A stretch of 64,000 bases of DNA from Varroa destructor (taxonomy: Eukaryota > Arthropoda > Arachnida > Mesostigmata > Varroidae). This document shows positions 25,345 through 40,500 of the stretch, piece after piece (positions within the stretch are counted from its first letter, which is position 1; each line of letters begins with the position of its first letter). The stretch is from positions 41,104,837-41,168,836 of the forward strand of contig NW_019211455.1 in assembly GCF_002443255.2 (NCBI RefSeq), written 5' to 3'. The notes under the pieces are model-generated. The model had not been told where the DNA came from, made no database searches, and saw only the letters and a program-made list of their open reading frames with translations. The position numbers and the translations under genes were made by a program.

Positions 25345-28300
25345 GTAAGTGCCGGCTTAACCTGTATAAACTATCTAAAATCGTATGCATTATAAAGACT
25401 ATGTTTTACTGTTATGGCATTTGTTCACTACTGTGATGTCCACACGCACTAAATCCCGAATGCCATATGCTTTGGCCTTTGTTTGGGACTAATTCAAATA
25501 TAACTCTTTAATTTTATTCTAACTACAAGGTACTGAACAATTAACCTACTGAATATTTTTTTATTATTGACGAAATCTTCTATTCTATGGTATGCTATCT
25601 CACCTATTGAGAAATACGGTGTTTCCCAAAAGAGATTTGCAGGGCAGTAACTTACGTGAATCTGTGTGAATATTTTATTTAAATTATTGTTTTTCTATAA
25701 TAATTGTTTCCCCTATAATGAATAAAAAAAAACATTCTTTGACTTATTACTAGTCACGCCAGATACAGTAAGATTTAAAAAAAACTTGTTCCTTAAACGT
25801 GCGAGACCAGCCGTTCACAGGTATAACTTAAATCATTACTGGTTCAAAACAAACCTTATTTACCCTTATCCTTCAGGAGCAGTTTCTGCCATCATTGCGC
25901 AAGCAGACTTCGGGAGACTCGAAGAAGGATTCGAATGGTGTTGGGACTGAGGCAGTACCATCTGCCGCCAGACACGCTGAGCTCATTCAAAGCATCATGG
26001 ACAATATGGACCAAATCAAACAGACGGCTGGAATAGCTTCAACCAGACAGACACTCCCAGTAATATACATATATGTTTGTTGTGTTAAGAAAAATACAGT
26101 TGTGTTGTATAAACTCAAAAATGTCTAGTTTCAAGGTTGGTGTTTTCGATCCGAGAGACTGCCCAGCGATGGTACTGCAGTGCATGACACAGCCTGGTAC
26201 CTAAGGCATATTGCATCACATTTTGCGCAGATTCACGTAATTAGTGAATAAAACACGTGGTGAATGAAAACCCACGGTTCCACATAGGATGTGATAAAAC
26301 TGATGCACTGCAAAACGTCTAAATATGTGCCGGTCTGTCCGACGCTTTTCGTGCTTCATTAATTATATTTTGTATATTATATAAGTCGGGATGGATTTCC
26401 GCCATACTTATCTCTCACGTGTTGACAAACTCCGAGTAGGCGGAGTTGATGAAATTTGCGTCTCAGATCCTCTACAGTAGTGACCTGTCGCCTAGGAGGT
26501 ACGCGTATCTGTTCAAGGGTGAACAATGGGCCCATGGTTCACTTTGAGAACAAAGATAGAGTTCGGTCAAATTTTTCGAGGTGGTTCGTTGTAACATGTC
26601 TACAAAAAAAATTTTCTATAGGAAGCGGTCGAGGCCATTTTTATTTAGGACAAAACCGACCCTGTATGCAAGCAAAATTTCACACAACATTCATTTAGTG
26701 TACCTGTCTGTGATGAGCTCTATGAGAGCTCGGTTGCTCGCGGGCAAGATCACTTCCAGATAATTGAAGCTATTCACATATTTAGGAAACACACATATTC
26801 ACATATGTAAAAAAACAGCGAGGCAGTCTTTACTGCCAAACTTAATAACCTCTGTCATTAATCAAAGGTACAGCCTCGTTCACGCAATAAGCCTGGGGAG
26901 AGCTTATTAAACGTGAAACCGACTCCATTGGAAGATGAAAAGCTCGGGGTACAGAAATATTTCTACCTATTTCACCGGATGTTGATTGCGAAGCGGCCGA
27001 TTTAGCAGCAGAAAAAACGACGGAGAACATGGGCTATCATCCTATGAAACACCGGTTGTTTGCACGAACTACTACATTTCGACATCTATATTTATCGAGT
27101 TTTCGTATTATATGATATTGGCCCAATTGAATGCACCATGTTCTATGAGATTCCACATTTTTCAAGCTTCACCAAACTTTTGTCGCTGAAAACAATATTA
27201 AACATCAATTTAAAATCTGCGAGCACAGGGAAGAACGCCGCCTTTGGCCTAGAACAGACCCGGTATATTTCCTGAAGTAGTACATCACAAACTGCGGAAA
27301 TGAAATGTTCTGTGATTCATGCTATTCAAACAAAAGGCATAAACGAATTTTTAGGAATGTCGTTAACAAACATTTGATGGTATGAGCCAGAAACATGCAG
27401 CAGCAAGTTTTCTTCGTGATTGCCTTCGTGCAGGAGGGCTTCATTTTAGCTTGTCGGCGAGCGCCTATGGCGTAAGCAAACATTAAAATAGATTTTCCCA
27501 GCAAAGGAACATGCCATGCGCACTTGTCAAGTACTCATTGCGGATCAGGTCCGGACCAGCAACACTGATTGGAACTGTTCCAAGTAGTGCAGTACCTCAA
27601 ACACGGAGATCTCAGCCTCAGCTCCTCACACATAATAGGTGTTTATTCATACCATACACCAACGAACAAAGGCATTATTGACAAGGTAGTGTTCGCCGTC
27701 GTGAACAGACTTGTGAGTTCTCGATTTAAATTCTCGCCGAGTAACATGGTACGGCGTTGACTTTTTGCAGCACAATATACTTCTAACGGGCAGACTCTAG
27801 TATTTGTTGGTACCAGTTTTTCGAAAAAGTTAAGAGGTGACCTCATAGCCGGGTGACGCTCGGTTAATTTCCGCGTCCGGCGCAGTATTGTACAAATTGC
27901 GGTGGGCATTATCGGTTCGGGTGATTGCGGATAATTCTAGCCTTTTTGTCAGTTCGGATTCGGTATAGGCGTATATATATCGACCTCACGTCCCCGTTGC
28001 CGGATCTTGCGATACCGTCAACGGGGTCGTGAGGTTGGAGCCTTAGCTGGAGCTATCATAATAAATAGCTTAGCGTTTCTTTTACGTGGAGTTGTTGTTC
28101 TCTGGAGAAACAGCTTGATTCCAACCAGTACCAACCATGTTCCGATCGCCCCATATAATTCTCAAACATTAACGGGTTAAACATGCTGCTTTATTTTAGC
28201 TCGTGCCAAAGACCTTTAGGCTAAGTTCTAGGCGTCTGAAAATACTCGTACAGGCTAGTACAAGCTTCGTTAACTACGAGATGCGCATAACTGACGATGA

Positions 28301-28637
28301 ATCACGCTGCAAATTGAGTTCGGCAGCTAGTTTTGACTATCTTCGAATGTTGGTTAATTGAAATAGACACTAAAAATGTAGGCCGTACTCTAAGTTATTG
28401 GATCTCAAACTCATCTGCTTATATATGAAATAAAGTAATAATGATCTGAAGAATATCGACTCTTTATTGCAGGTTCGTCCGGAATCGTTAGGCGATTTGA
28501 GTCTTCGAGGGGCACCGGTTGTTCTCGCTCTTAGTGAGATCCCCCAAGCCCGGTTAGTGGCGGCAACTCGGGCAAAGCTGGCGCAGGCCGACGGTCTGAT
28601 ACACGATGTCGAGCAAATCGAAAAGCTTTTACAATGA
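25273..28637 (+). CDS. Small helical protein, 3 exons, unidentified
   Basis: Exons 25273-25344, 25877-26059 and 28473-28637, all phase 0, with GT..AG junctions (CAG|GTAAGT, CTTCAG|GAG, CCA|GTAATA, TTGCAG|GTT). The product is 139 aa. It starts MASPSMRELAQSITATGE. Residues 55-80 read HAELIQSIMDNMDQIKQTA, and the C-terminus is ATRAKLAQADGLIHDVEQIE then KLLQ-stop. Most of it should be alpha-helical with heptad-like leucine/isoleucine spacing, so it may be a subunit of a coiled-coil complex. I do not recognise the family. An acceptor-like TTATCAG lies just before the ATG, so a 5' UTR exon upstream is likely. Intron 2 is 2.4 kb and holds a strong hairpin. Confidence 0.7.
25877..26059 (+). CDS. Unidentified 139-aa gene, exon 2
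   Basis: 61 codons in phase 0 between CTTCAG and GTAATA; includes a Ser/Lys-rich linker and an amphipathic helix. Confidence 0.68.
26060..28472. other. Intron 2 of the unidentified gene
   Basis: Several short frames on both strands near 26.45-27.9 kb could be transposon relics, but none shows a motif I can name. Confidence 0.4.
27984..28034. repeat. Inverted repeat, 16-nt GC-rich arms
   Basis: CCTCACGTCCCCGTTG (27984-27999) pairs with CAACGGGGTCGTGAGG (28019-28034) at 15 of 16 positions around a 19-nt loop. It is much more GC-rich than its surroundings and would form a stable hairpin in RNA or DNA. Confidence 0.8.
28473..28637 (+). CDS. Unidentified 139-aa gene, exon 3
   Basis: 54 codons plus TGA at 28635-28637 after the acceptor TTTATTGCAG; Ala/Leu-rich helix at the C-terminus. 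Confidence 0.68.
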   Translation, partial: VRPESLGDLSLRGAPVVLALSEIPQARLVAATRAKLAQADGLIHDVEQIEKLLQ

Positions 28638-31600
28638 GCGGACGGAGTTTTAACGAAGTAACTGCTGCGCATCGTCTTAACGTATAACAATCATTGCCAT
28701 TAATATCATAAAAGCATGTTTTTGTGAGTCTACTATACAGAATCAATTCAAATAATTATTGTTGTTAAGACGATCCATTCTAAAGGTCGCAGAAATGCGT
28801 ATATGAAAAGCGCCTGAGATGTTTGTTTTGAACATTACAGACTGATATATCCCCCATTTAGTATAGGCTAGATATGATGCCGGAGAGGACAGCCAACTTA
28901 ATAATGATTGGTGTCAAGAAATTTCAACTCTTGCAGGAAAACACAAAAAAAAACAACTTTCTTTAATTCAATCACAGTATAGCCATCGACCTATTATGTG
29001 CATTTATGATAATCTAGACGTAATTAATGTGGCTTCTTACGTAAAGCAAATACAATTTCAGATAGCCGAACTCAGCTAGAATTTGTCGCTGTAAAACTAA
29101 AAAGGTCCACCTGTCACAGCGCAAGCTCGTCCAGTTTACAAGGCTTCCTGGTCCACAGCGCAATGCATGATGGCACTGTGGAGGTACTTGTTACAAACAA
29201 GCCTTGTTACCTTGACCTCCGTTGAAATAGTCGGCTTTTATAGATCAATTACAAGCCTATTTTAAAGATGTCAAAAGGTCTCCAAGACAAAGGTGACAGC
29301 TGGAAGCCCCGTTCTGTCAAGCAATATAGTTTGCGTCCAGTACCTAAATGATGCGACCAATAACACACCACGTTATCGCAAGAAATAAATGCTTCTACTT
29401 CACACAGTCATAATAGTTTTGGTCGATTTAACCTCGGTACTTTTTAATATTATTTCCAAATTATAGGAAGTAATATCGTTCGTATAAAATTAAAAAAATA
29501 ACAGTTCTCTCTTTTTTGTATTTTTTTAAACAGGGATGTTAATTATGACTATTATTTTATGAATAGAATGATCCAGCTAAGCTCTTAACTGTTGCTACAG
29601 TGATGATGTTTGGCTAATTTTGTTCGTTTATCAGCATTTCGGTAAAACTTTCTCTTGTGAATTGTTTCTGTCATGTAATAACTCGTATCGAAGGTAGTTT
29701 CCGATGATTAATAATGTCAACTATGCACTTATCTACCGCAGTCTAGAGAGACAATCCCATAAGGGCATCGAGGAGACCATTACAGATTCGACCATATGAA
29801 AAGTTCTTGAAAAGTTATAAGTAGAAACTGGAGAAACGCTGTCGCAATCCTGAAAATATTTACGAAAGAACGTTGGGACAGGATGAAAACCTAAATAGAA
29901 ATCAAGAAAAAAATACAAATGAAAAATAATCAGCATCTTTACTAGTATCTCGTCTAAGCTATTAACCCAAGAATCGCACATACATGTTGAGTCTTGCTAT
30001 AGAATGCCTATATAATCAAGTATTAATTTCTGTGTAACTGCTCTGCTGAGGGCAATTATATGAACAATTTCATCTACGAAGGTCAAATTAATGCAAGACT
30101 TCATCTGTTTTTTTTGCCAGAAATCTGTCGATAAGCCATTTTTATTGGGTCTAGTATATACATTGAGGCTTGCTACTGGTTCTTTCATTTGAGCATTCTG
30201 TGGTTTGTCTTTTTTTTCTTTCTTTCCATTTCTTCCGTTTTCTATGTCGGCTTTGTCTATTTCGCCTATTTTCTATTTACATGATTCGAGAAAAGGAGTT
30301 ACATTGTGACGAAGCCAGATACCACGATGCTTCCGCCTATACCAACAATGGCCTCGTAGTCATTTCAGCGGTTTCATACGTGATAATCCACATTGTTGAT
30401 TTGCTGTTATCAAGTATTCTACGATTACGTGTGAACCATTCGTGTTAGTACCACTAAACTTGACAGAATGCGGGTATCGCATATTTCCTGCCCTTCCTCG
30501 TTAAACATTTTCTGTTCGACGCTACAAACAACGGCAAGTTTTTGGACAAAACATGGGTATATTGCGAGTGTAAAGCCAAACAACCTATTCAACGCGTCGA
30601 CCCTGTTTCTAATAATTCTTCTTGTCATTGATATGAAGTATTAATCTCTTTCCACTGTCATCTGCGCCATGTCCTAATACGCTATTTCGTGCTGATGCTG
30701 TCCTAATATTTATCGCACGCACATCTGCAACGTGCCTCGGATCGGAAGCCTTTTATTCTGAGCCGTGTTCCTTTCGTGGTCCTTGCCCATGTGACCCTTT
30801 TATCCCACTAAACGCATCATCTTTGTTTTAGGCTTCTCTCTTTTCTAATAGGATAAACATTTTCTGTTATAACGTTGTTACCATTTCCTGTTCCAACCCT
30901 CTTTTTCTTTGAATTGTTTACCCTTGCACAGTTTTTCATCGCGTATTTATTTCAGATGTCACCCGTTCTTGCATGGCATTCACACTTTTCCGAACTCGTG
31001 CTATTATTTTCGTATTCATTGACATATCCAACCGACCGCACTAGTAAGATAGTCACTCTCGCTTTTTCAATTAATCGTACTCATTATCTCATTCATCATT
31101 CTTTCTAGCTCTTCGTATTATTGCGGTCGATCTAGTTTTTGTGTGATAATAATTATAATTAATATATTCCACCTACGCGAATTGTTTTTCGCGCGAAAGG
31201 TCTCTTAAATCTGTACAGTTCTATCTAGTTTGTTACACAACAAAGCAAAATCATCGATCGTCACCATTCATCATTAACATGATCATAGCCACTAACATAA
31301 ACATATGGACCACGGCTTCTGCGTGCGTATGTTCTATAACATCATAAATAGGCGAGACACACAGTGCCAGCTCGCGGATCCGAGATGCTTCCCTCTCCAC
31401 CATCTCCTACTTTAGTAAATTTGTTGATTAATCAACAGTAGCAATAGTACTGGGTAAACTTTGTATTGTTGCACATGTGAGAAAATACGAATAGTAATAA
31501 CAATATTAATGATAGTAATAATAATAATGATGATAAATAATAATAATAGTCGTTGTAAGTCTTCACCATAAATGTTAGAATTATTATAGCCATTTTCTGG

Positions 31601-32040
31601 CATTGGGTGCGTTTCAAAGTCACAAATCATCTTACGATAACTCTCCCTCGTTACAGCTATATTTCATCCTCCTTTTCTTTCTCTCCTTCTTTTCTGCCAA
31701 ACACATTTTCTTTTTATTTGGTATGATGTCCTTCAAGACCCTGTCACGGACGGACTTCATTAATCAAATAGAAAAAAAAGCTATTTTCTTCAATTTTGAG
31801 ACTTGTTATTCTAATATGCTTAACTGTTAGCCCGTTACGGATTACGCATTTAAAGTATCCAACAAAATTGGTATGAAAAAACTTTGCTTTTTTTACTATG
31901 AAGGATCGAGCTAAACGATGTTCTATAGCTATTCCGACTCGCTCAGCGAATCGCACGAGGGCCCGAGATGCCGTTTCGCCGCTCACAGCTGCTGTGAATG
32001 CATCGTAAAGTTTTCACAACTAGCTTTTCCGTTGCCGGGT
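28638..32040. other. Intergenic, no gene seen
   Basis: AT-rich with short unsupported frames. A partial fold-back lies at about 29138-29213. Confidence 0.5.
29138..29213. repeat. Imperfect fold-back
   Basis: Outer arms ACAAGGCTT and AAGCCTTGT flank an inner pair CCACAGCGC / GGCACTGTGG with a 10-nt loop. The arms are unequal in spacing, so the structure is bulged. Confidence 0.45.
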
Positions 32041-32077
32041 GCCAGCAAACTATAATAGATTTCCACTTTATATAGCT

Positions 32078-32998
<921 letters not shown>

Positions 32999-32999
32999 C

Positions 33000-33625
33000 A
33001 AATTAAATACCTTCTGTACAACTAAATGCCTAACTACGAAAAATAACGAAATATTACTAAATCTGAATTGAGTGCCTAAGCAAAGCAAACGAGATTATTC
33101 ACGTCCGTGATACGTGTCATCCGACGAGCGCCGTACCTCTTAAATGTTCCCCCGTCACTTACAGTGGTAACCCGTGCTATTGACTCACCGTCAATGCCTT
33201 CTATATAGCATAGAACCACTTTCGACATAAACTCCCTGATCGTTTCTCAACGGGTTACGGTAGCTAGACCACTCACATGACCATATAATATACACCGGGG
33301 GGAACTTCGACGTGGCCCTGACGACATTTTTGTGCGATCTGTTTATAAGGCGTGAGACGACAATAATTATAGTTTTCTGGAGTCACTCTTATCGGTCATC
33401 ACGCCTATCGAATATGTCCGGTAACCTATCGAAGTACGATTCCACTCGAGCGTTAATCTCTCTATATGCTGCTGTTAACGCCTATGATATAACCAACTAT
33501 ATTTATATAAAATCTGTTCATGTTCAGGTGCCGCCTGGAATATTCGCCACACCATAGGTGACAGCTTGCCAACCTCATCCCTTACAGGTAAAACGATAGA
33601 TCAAATCGACAACGGGAGCTAAATG
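33000..33625. other. 3' flank of warts
   Basis: Probable 3' UTR and downstream DNA of the warts gene on minus. No other gene seen. Confidence 0.5.
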
Positions 33626-34557
33626 CTATACATAGACAGGGTTGCCTTTGGCATCCACTTGCGGAGTTTCCTGTTCTTCTTGAATTTGTTCGGCAAACCG
33701 CAATGGGTAAGCCTGGCCGCCATCATCAAAGAAACGTCGAAATGTGAACTCGAGGAAGGCATGATCGCCGTCACGTTCTGGTGGCATCCCGTTCAGACCT
33801 TTGGTAGCGTCATCCATCCCGCTTAACGGCATTTCATATTTGTCAAAGTTCGACGTATCCGCCGGATAACGAATCTGCGGAATGTATGGTGCAGTAGTTT
33901 TTCTTACTCCACCTTCGAAATCGATGCCGCTAAAGAAAGGATGAGCCTTAATCTCGTATGCGCCCTTCACACCAAGTCGCTTCTCCTGACTGGTACATAA
34001 TGCTCGAATGAGGCTATTTGCCTCGGGACTCAGCTGGGGTACCGGTGGAAACGTTAGATGGGTCTCCCAGTGGATCACTTTGTATTGCGTTTCGGCTGGC
34101 TTCGATGCGTGGAACGGCGCCTGACCTATCAACATCTCGTAAAGAATGACTCCCACACTCCACCAGTCACACGCCTGGCCGTACCCTTGTCTCAGCAGTA
34201 CTTCAGGCGCAATATAATTCGGAGTACCGACGAGACTTCGGGCAAGACTCCGCTGCTGGTCTTTTCGACGGCGGCGTTCTAGGGGTTTCTTGCACGAACA
34301 ATCCTCTTCTTCGCACGCGTTGAAGTCCATTGAGTCTTGGCGAGCGTGGTCACCTCCCCGCTGATAGTACTTGGAATTGTGTGTCCACCGAAAGCCAGTG
34401 CAGAGACCGAAATCCGTCAGTTTGATATGCCCGTCTCGATCGATCAGAATGTTGTCGGGTTTGATATCGCGGTGAATGAATCCGAGTTTATGAACACTTT
34501 CTAACGCGCACGTCAATTCGGCGATGTAAAACCGTGCCAAGGACTCCTCAAACACGC
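33626..34557 (-). CDS. wts: wts exon 7 (kinase C-lobe and hydrophobic motif)
   Basis: Acceptor GTCACCAG|GCGTG. Contains [27 protein letters not shown], the NDR-type insertion between DFG and APE (with a Cys-rich [12 protein letters not shown]), [27 protein letters not shown] and the terminal KGNPVYV before TAG at 33626-33628. Confidence 0.96.
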
Positions 34558-37500
34558 CTGGTGACAACCATTGAATAACAAAAAAAAAGAAGGAGCGAAA
34601 TAACTGTTAGTCCAATTCGTTTATTCCATGAAGTAAATAGTTTGTATCATACGCGAATCATCAAGTTATGTATCTCAAAATTTTCTAGTGAAATACGATC
34701 ACAAAATGGTCGTTCGTATGTATTGGTGCTATATTGTACTAACCAAACTTAATTAGCAGTGTCATCATGTCGCCCCCAGCAATGTAGTCCATGACAAAAT
34801 AGAGACTGTTCTGATCCTGGAAGCTGTAATATAGCTTTACCACCCATTCATTATCTGCTTCAGCCAAAATATCACGTTCGGCCTTGACGTGCGCCACCTG
34901 ATTTCGCTTGAGAACGTCTTCTTTGCGTAGAGTCTTCATTGCATATAACTGCTGGGTGTCGACCTTCTTAACGAGGGCCACTTCGCCGAATGCGCCCATA
35001 CCGATGATTGCTATTTTGTGGAACATGCTAATCTCCATTTTCGCACGTCGCAACCGAATGTAGTTCGATTCCTTCTGATGTAACATCCTACGCATCTGCA
35101 TTTGAGCCTCGGACGACAAGCCCACCTTGGCCATTTCCGTCTCGAGTTGTTGCCGCCTCTGCTGCCGCTGGTGGTGGTTCTTCATCACGTTCTCGACATG
35201 CTGCTCCATAAAGAACTTGTATGCGTCGGGACTGTAGTTGCGTACTTTGGTGTCGTCGCGTTCTATCGACCATTTTTTCCGCGGCGGAATGGGCGACTGA
35301 TGTCGAATCGGCTCCTCGGAACCGCCGCTCTCAGCGTCCTTCGACGACGAGCCGACGCCGATTTCGGCCCCAGGAGCCGGATAGGGCACTCCGCCAACTC
35401 CTGGTAGCGGACATCCCACGGATGGAGCCATACCCGGCGGAGCTCCCGCGACCAAGAACGAACACGAGTCCGTCACGGGGCTCTCGGACCGAGAGCTGGA
35501 GCTGTCCACATTCGTGTTATCTTGGCTGTGATTCGTTCCTGAAAGTAAAGAAACAAGAGGCTACTCAAACTGCTAGACATGGTGCGTTGCATTCTAAATG
35601 CGATAACATATTTCTTCCTGCTCTGATCATCGGTTTAAATAAAGCGAATATTATTATATCTCGGAATTTTAAAAAAAAAGTTTACAATGTCGCCAAAAAA
35701 ATACCCGTCGTGCATTAATTTCACTTTGAAATTTTCCGACTAAATATGCATTGTAAATACTTAGTCAATTTATAAATATGTTGCTTTCAATTTTGGAACC
35801 CAGCTAACACTACGAAACCAAACGATGTTTTTCATCTCATCCTGAAGACAAACGCATATGGTGTGTGACGTGGGCTCGCTTGTTAAGCGTAAGTACGAAT
35901 ATATATATGCCCCGTCTACTTTGTTCCAAACAACTGCACCTATGTATTACAAAGACGCAAGGCAATAACAGCATTTGGAATAATCAAGATAATTTCCTGT
36001 ATATAACAAAATATCATCACAACACTTGTAAAGATTTTACTATAACTCATTAAATAGTGTATGACCTATGACAAAGTGTCTGAGCAAGAGACAGTGATAG
36101 ATGCGTCTCTATGATCAGAACATCGGGCCAACTCAATCGAGCTCTGTGAATTCACCTCAATACATTTCTTCTCGTTCATGGCACAAGCGACTTTTGTCAT
36201 GCAACGTGAGAAACTAAAACTACTAAGCGGCCGTGAAGCTTTGTGACGTCTTGATGCGTGCCCACCCGTTTTTGTGGGCGCTGCAAGTTATTTTCGCGAT
36301 AGATCTGATAGATCTGTGTATTTTCCCTGTTGGACGAAAGCAAATAAGAAGCGACTGCTGCCGGGTCGTCAATGCAGACGAGACAGCTCGGCGCGTTGAC
36401 GACTTATGAATGATTAGATGCACAATGTTAGCTACTTGTCGGCCTATGAGCGTAGACAAAGCTGCATTTCGCGTCGTGCTTGTACAGCCAAGGCTTTTAA
36501 ATGCACTTTCAATGTGAAACGTGCAGGGTAGGCCTCGCGTTTTATGGCCTTCAATGATATTCTCTAAACAGCAGGCGACCAAATAAATTTAATAAACAGT
36601 TTTCGTGCTCATAACACTTTACTAGAGTACCTGGTACGTCTAACTAAACCAGTCAACTAGATGACTCCCCGCTTTACAAAGGCCCAATTCCATCAAGAGT
36701 TTGTTATATTTAAACACTCCGCATAAAAATCCGCGGCAGGCCTATGTTATCAAGACACTACGCACAACTAACAGAATTAGCAACAAAAATGACATATCTG
36801 CGCTTGTCTTTTTGTTAACTTTTTGTTGTCATCATTATCAATGTCCAATCGAAATGGTCTGCCTCTATAAAAATATCTCGAATTCTTACGCCTTGTGCTG
36901 CTTTAGCTCCACGGTCTTAGACGGCTCTTTCGATCGCGTGTCTACAGCTGTCTTGAACTTAGTAAATGAACACGTTACCGTTACTGTACCATCAGGGATA
37001 CTTTTTAGCCTTGCTACTGTTTGATTGCCATTGAACTCGCTCCTCTTCCTACCTTGCAGAGCAGACACTTGACTCTGGCACATGCTGGATACGGTCGTAA
37101 CCAGGTCAGAGGAGAGTCCACGGAGTGGTGGCGGGATCGCCTGGGAGAGCTGCTGCTGTTGGTGCGAAGGAGTTGGAGGGGGCTGATGCGAATGGGGATG
37201 GCCTACGGTGATGATTGATGATGGCGTCGACGCTTTGTGACCCACGGCACTGGCGGCCGCTGCCAGCGCCGCTACTGACGACGCATAGCTGGGCGGTTCG
37301 CTCGTCGGAATCGACGATGAAGCGAGTGACGACGAGAGCGACGCAATCGATCCGGCAGCGGAGGGTGAGGGCGACGGAGCTTGTGTTGGCACCACGCAGT
37401 GATGGCTGTTGTGGATTACCGGAGCACCGCTGTCGTTATTGCAGCCGCCTCGTGCCGTGATGGTGACTCCGCTGATTGTCGTTGTAACTCCACCGGACGA

Positions 37501-40500
37501 GCCAACTAATAGCGAATGGTGTTGGGGTGCGGAAATGCCAGGAGCAGGACTAACTGAACTGCTGCCCGGTGGCGGAGGTAATGGGGGCGAAACGGTTCTT
37601 GGCGGAGGCAAAGGAGGTGGGGTACTGCTGATATAGGGGGGTTGCTGGTCAGCAACGCTAATGCCGGTACAGCCCCGACGTGGATAAGCAGGCGGTGCAC
37701 ACGGATATGGAGGTGGGGTGCCGTAGCCCCCTGAAGCAGCGGAAGCTGCTGGGACAGCTCTGCCTTCCGCTGGGACAACTCCGCCAACGACACTGGGAGC
37801 TCCGCTGCCCGGAGCTCCAGCACTCGGCACCGGGGGAACAGGCCGACTTGGAGGTGCCACCGCTGTCTGTGGGACAGGCTTCTGCAAAAAGCAAAGATGA
37901 AGTAACAGAGGGAGTTTATAATAATAGACGTTAGTGAAGAGCGTGCCAGCGATCATTAAAATCAGAGCTGGATCGGTATGACTCAAATAATAAATATTAT
38001 TAGCCTATTTCATAGCTGTTATTTTTTAGTTTCAAGATCTAGAGGATTCGTTTAACGTACATAAACATACGTACATATAAAGAATGAGGCGTTCGTTTTC
38101 AGTATGATTATTATCTTCTACCCGGCTACTAACCTGAATTGGAGTCGCCTTCACGCTATGCATTATGATTGGCGATTGTGATTTTGCCTTCTTCACTGCC
38201 CACGATGCGGCCTGTTGAGGCGGAGGAACGGCCTGCAGACAGTGGCCGCCTGAAGCCCCGTTGGCAGCCGGCTTTGATGGACAGGATAATGTCGAGCTTG
38301 ACAAACTTATGCTGGAGCCAAGCGAAGCAACTGAAGGTTGCGGTGAAACAGAAATTGGGGGGTTTGGTGGAGGTGTCCGTCGTGGCAAAATCGGTATCGA
38401 GCACTCCGATGACGAACCCGTATTAGTCGGAGATAGTCGACCACCTAACCAAGTGAGTGCAAGCGAGACACAGTGTCCACAAACTATAAGTAAACGCTAT
38501 AATTTATTGATAGTCTAAAAATATAGATGTATTGTTAGAAGGGTAAAAATGCGACCTATTCTTTGTTAAAAAGTTAAGATTTCATCTACTGTAGCATATC
38601 GTAAAAACTGCTAATTCTGTGATAATTAGCATACAACCTCAATTCTACGACACGAACAAATGACAGCAAATTATATCCTTGCGAAAAAAAACGCCGTAAA
38701 GCTAACAACAATTTCTCGTTATCAAGCTATACCTCTTAAGCTTTACTGTCGTTTTATTACTTAGGGCAATTGCAACTGAACCGGCAATTTAAATTATTCC
38801 AGTAGTTACCCCTACGCTTATTAAAACCATGGCCGTTATGGTTCTAGACAACAATCGGTCAAAACCTCTGTTTATCTAAACTATATTTCAGTGATTAACT
38901 GGCTCGTTGGGCAGACTCGCATGATACGCAGTGTCTAACGAGCTCGACGACTGTGCCCGCTAGCGAGAGACTTCACGATTGTCTCCCGACCCTTAATCAA
39001 AGGAAGCACAAATCCAACAAGTTGTCGTGACTAATCCTTTGTTTTGTTCTTATCATCACCGCATTGTGCAGTAATGATCAATCAAAAATCAAAAGTTCTA
39101 AAACAGTAAGCGCAAAACGTTTGATGCAAAACTAACTCGTTTTACTAGGGATAAGCTATATGGTGCTTGGAAACAGACCTCGCAGGAGGAACCCAAACAG
39201 GTTGCACTTAGCGTGCTGTCTCGTCATTTGATGTTGTCATATCATTATTTTGTTATTCTTGCTTTCGTCGTCATCATCGTCAAAATTGTTTTTGTTATTT
39301 TCATTATTATTGCTATTGTTATTGTTATTATGATTCTCGATATCATCACGACTAAAACTCTAAGTGACCAAGCAGCCTTAACAGCAATAGGCCATTAGTA
39401 CTAACAATACTACTCATTACAGAAGGGAACCAACTCAGTTCTAATCGTCATCTGTATATACCAATACTGCGTTCTAACGCGTCCTGTCCCATGTGTGACT
39501 GCGCGGAAACAGAAAGCTGTTGTCTAACATGTAAAGTATTAACGCTCGACACTCAGTATAGGGAACCATGCATGTTTCAGAGCTGTACAAAGCCGTATGA
39601 AGATAGGCACTGAGCGACAGACTGACCGAGGCAGATGGAGGAAGAGCAAAAGCGTAAGTCCTTCGCAACGCCACATTTCTTTGGAAGGCCGTCGCCGCCG
39701 CCGCCGCCGCTGTCGTTTGGTGCTATATCGTTTTCATTTCGTCTTGCTGTCTCTTGCTGCCCCTGGCGCGTTTTAAACTAACCGGTCTAGATCTGACCCG
39801 GCAGCGCCATATAGTGCGGCAGAGAAATAAGCTTATATTGGCGGTCACCGCTTAAATAATGCGTGTAGCAGCGCGAGCACCGCATGGTGAATATGGTGAG
39901 CTTTAAAATTGGTACCTTAGTAATAACTATCAGCGTAGCAGCTTTAGTAACCAAGACCTCGTAAATCGTCGTATACCGTATCTTGCGGCAAGACTCTGCT
40001 CCTCTGTATGATGGTACTCAACCCCCGTTACGGCGTGCTTTTCTGTTTTATGGACGTTTATATGTGAGCCGCTGACGGCTGCATTAACTGGTCATACTAT
40101 CATAACCGTAAGACACTTTATCAAAGTCTCTTACGAGTTAAGCCATAGTCGCGGTTATCGACGCGGTGGTTGACTTGCACACGCGGTGGTCTCATAGAAC
40201 GTTTGGGTGAGCCCTGGCTACGCAGACGATGGGCGGCGGACGTTACCTGGCCATACCGGGGGATAGCGACTAGAGTACTACCTACTGGTAGAATCAAGAA
40301 CAGTAGCACGAGCGGTATTGGTAACAGTAATGCTGGAATGCATCTTCCAACGAACGACACATCATGCAAGACGCACTGGAGAAAACGTTGCAGAGCAGTA
40401 GAGTACACCCGTCGTTTATCTACAACCATACGCGAGTATGGGTGGGTAGGCAGTTCGTCGTAGCCTTTGACACAGGACATGGCAGAAGGAGAAGGGCAAA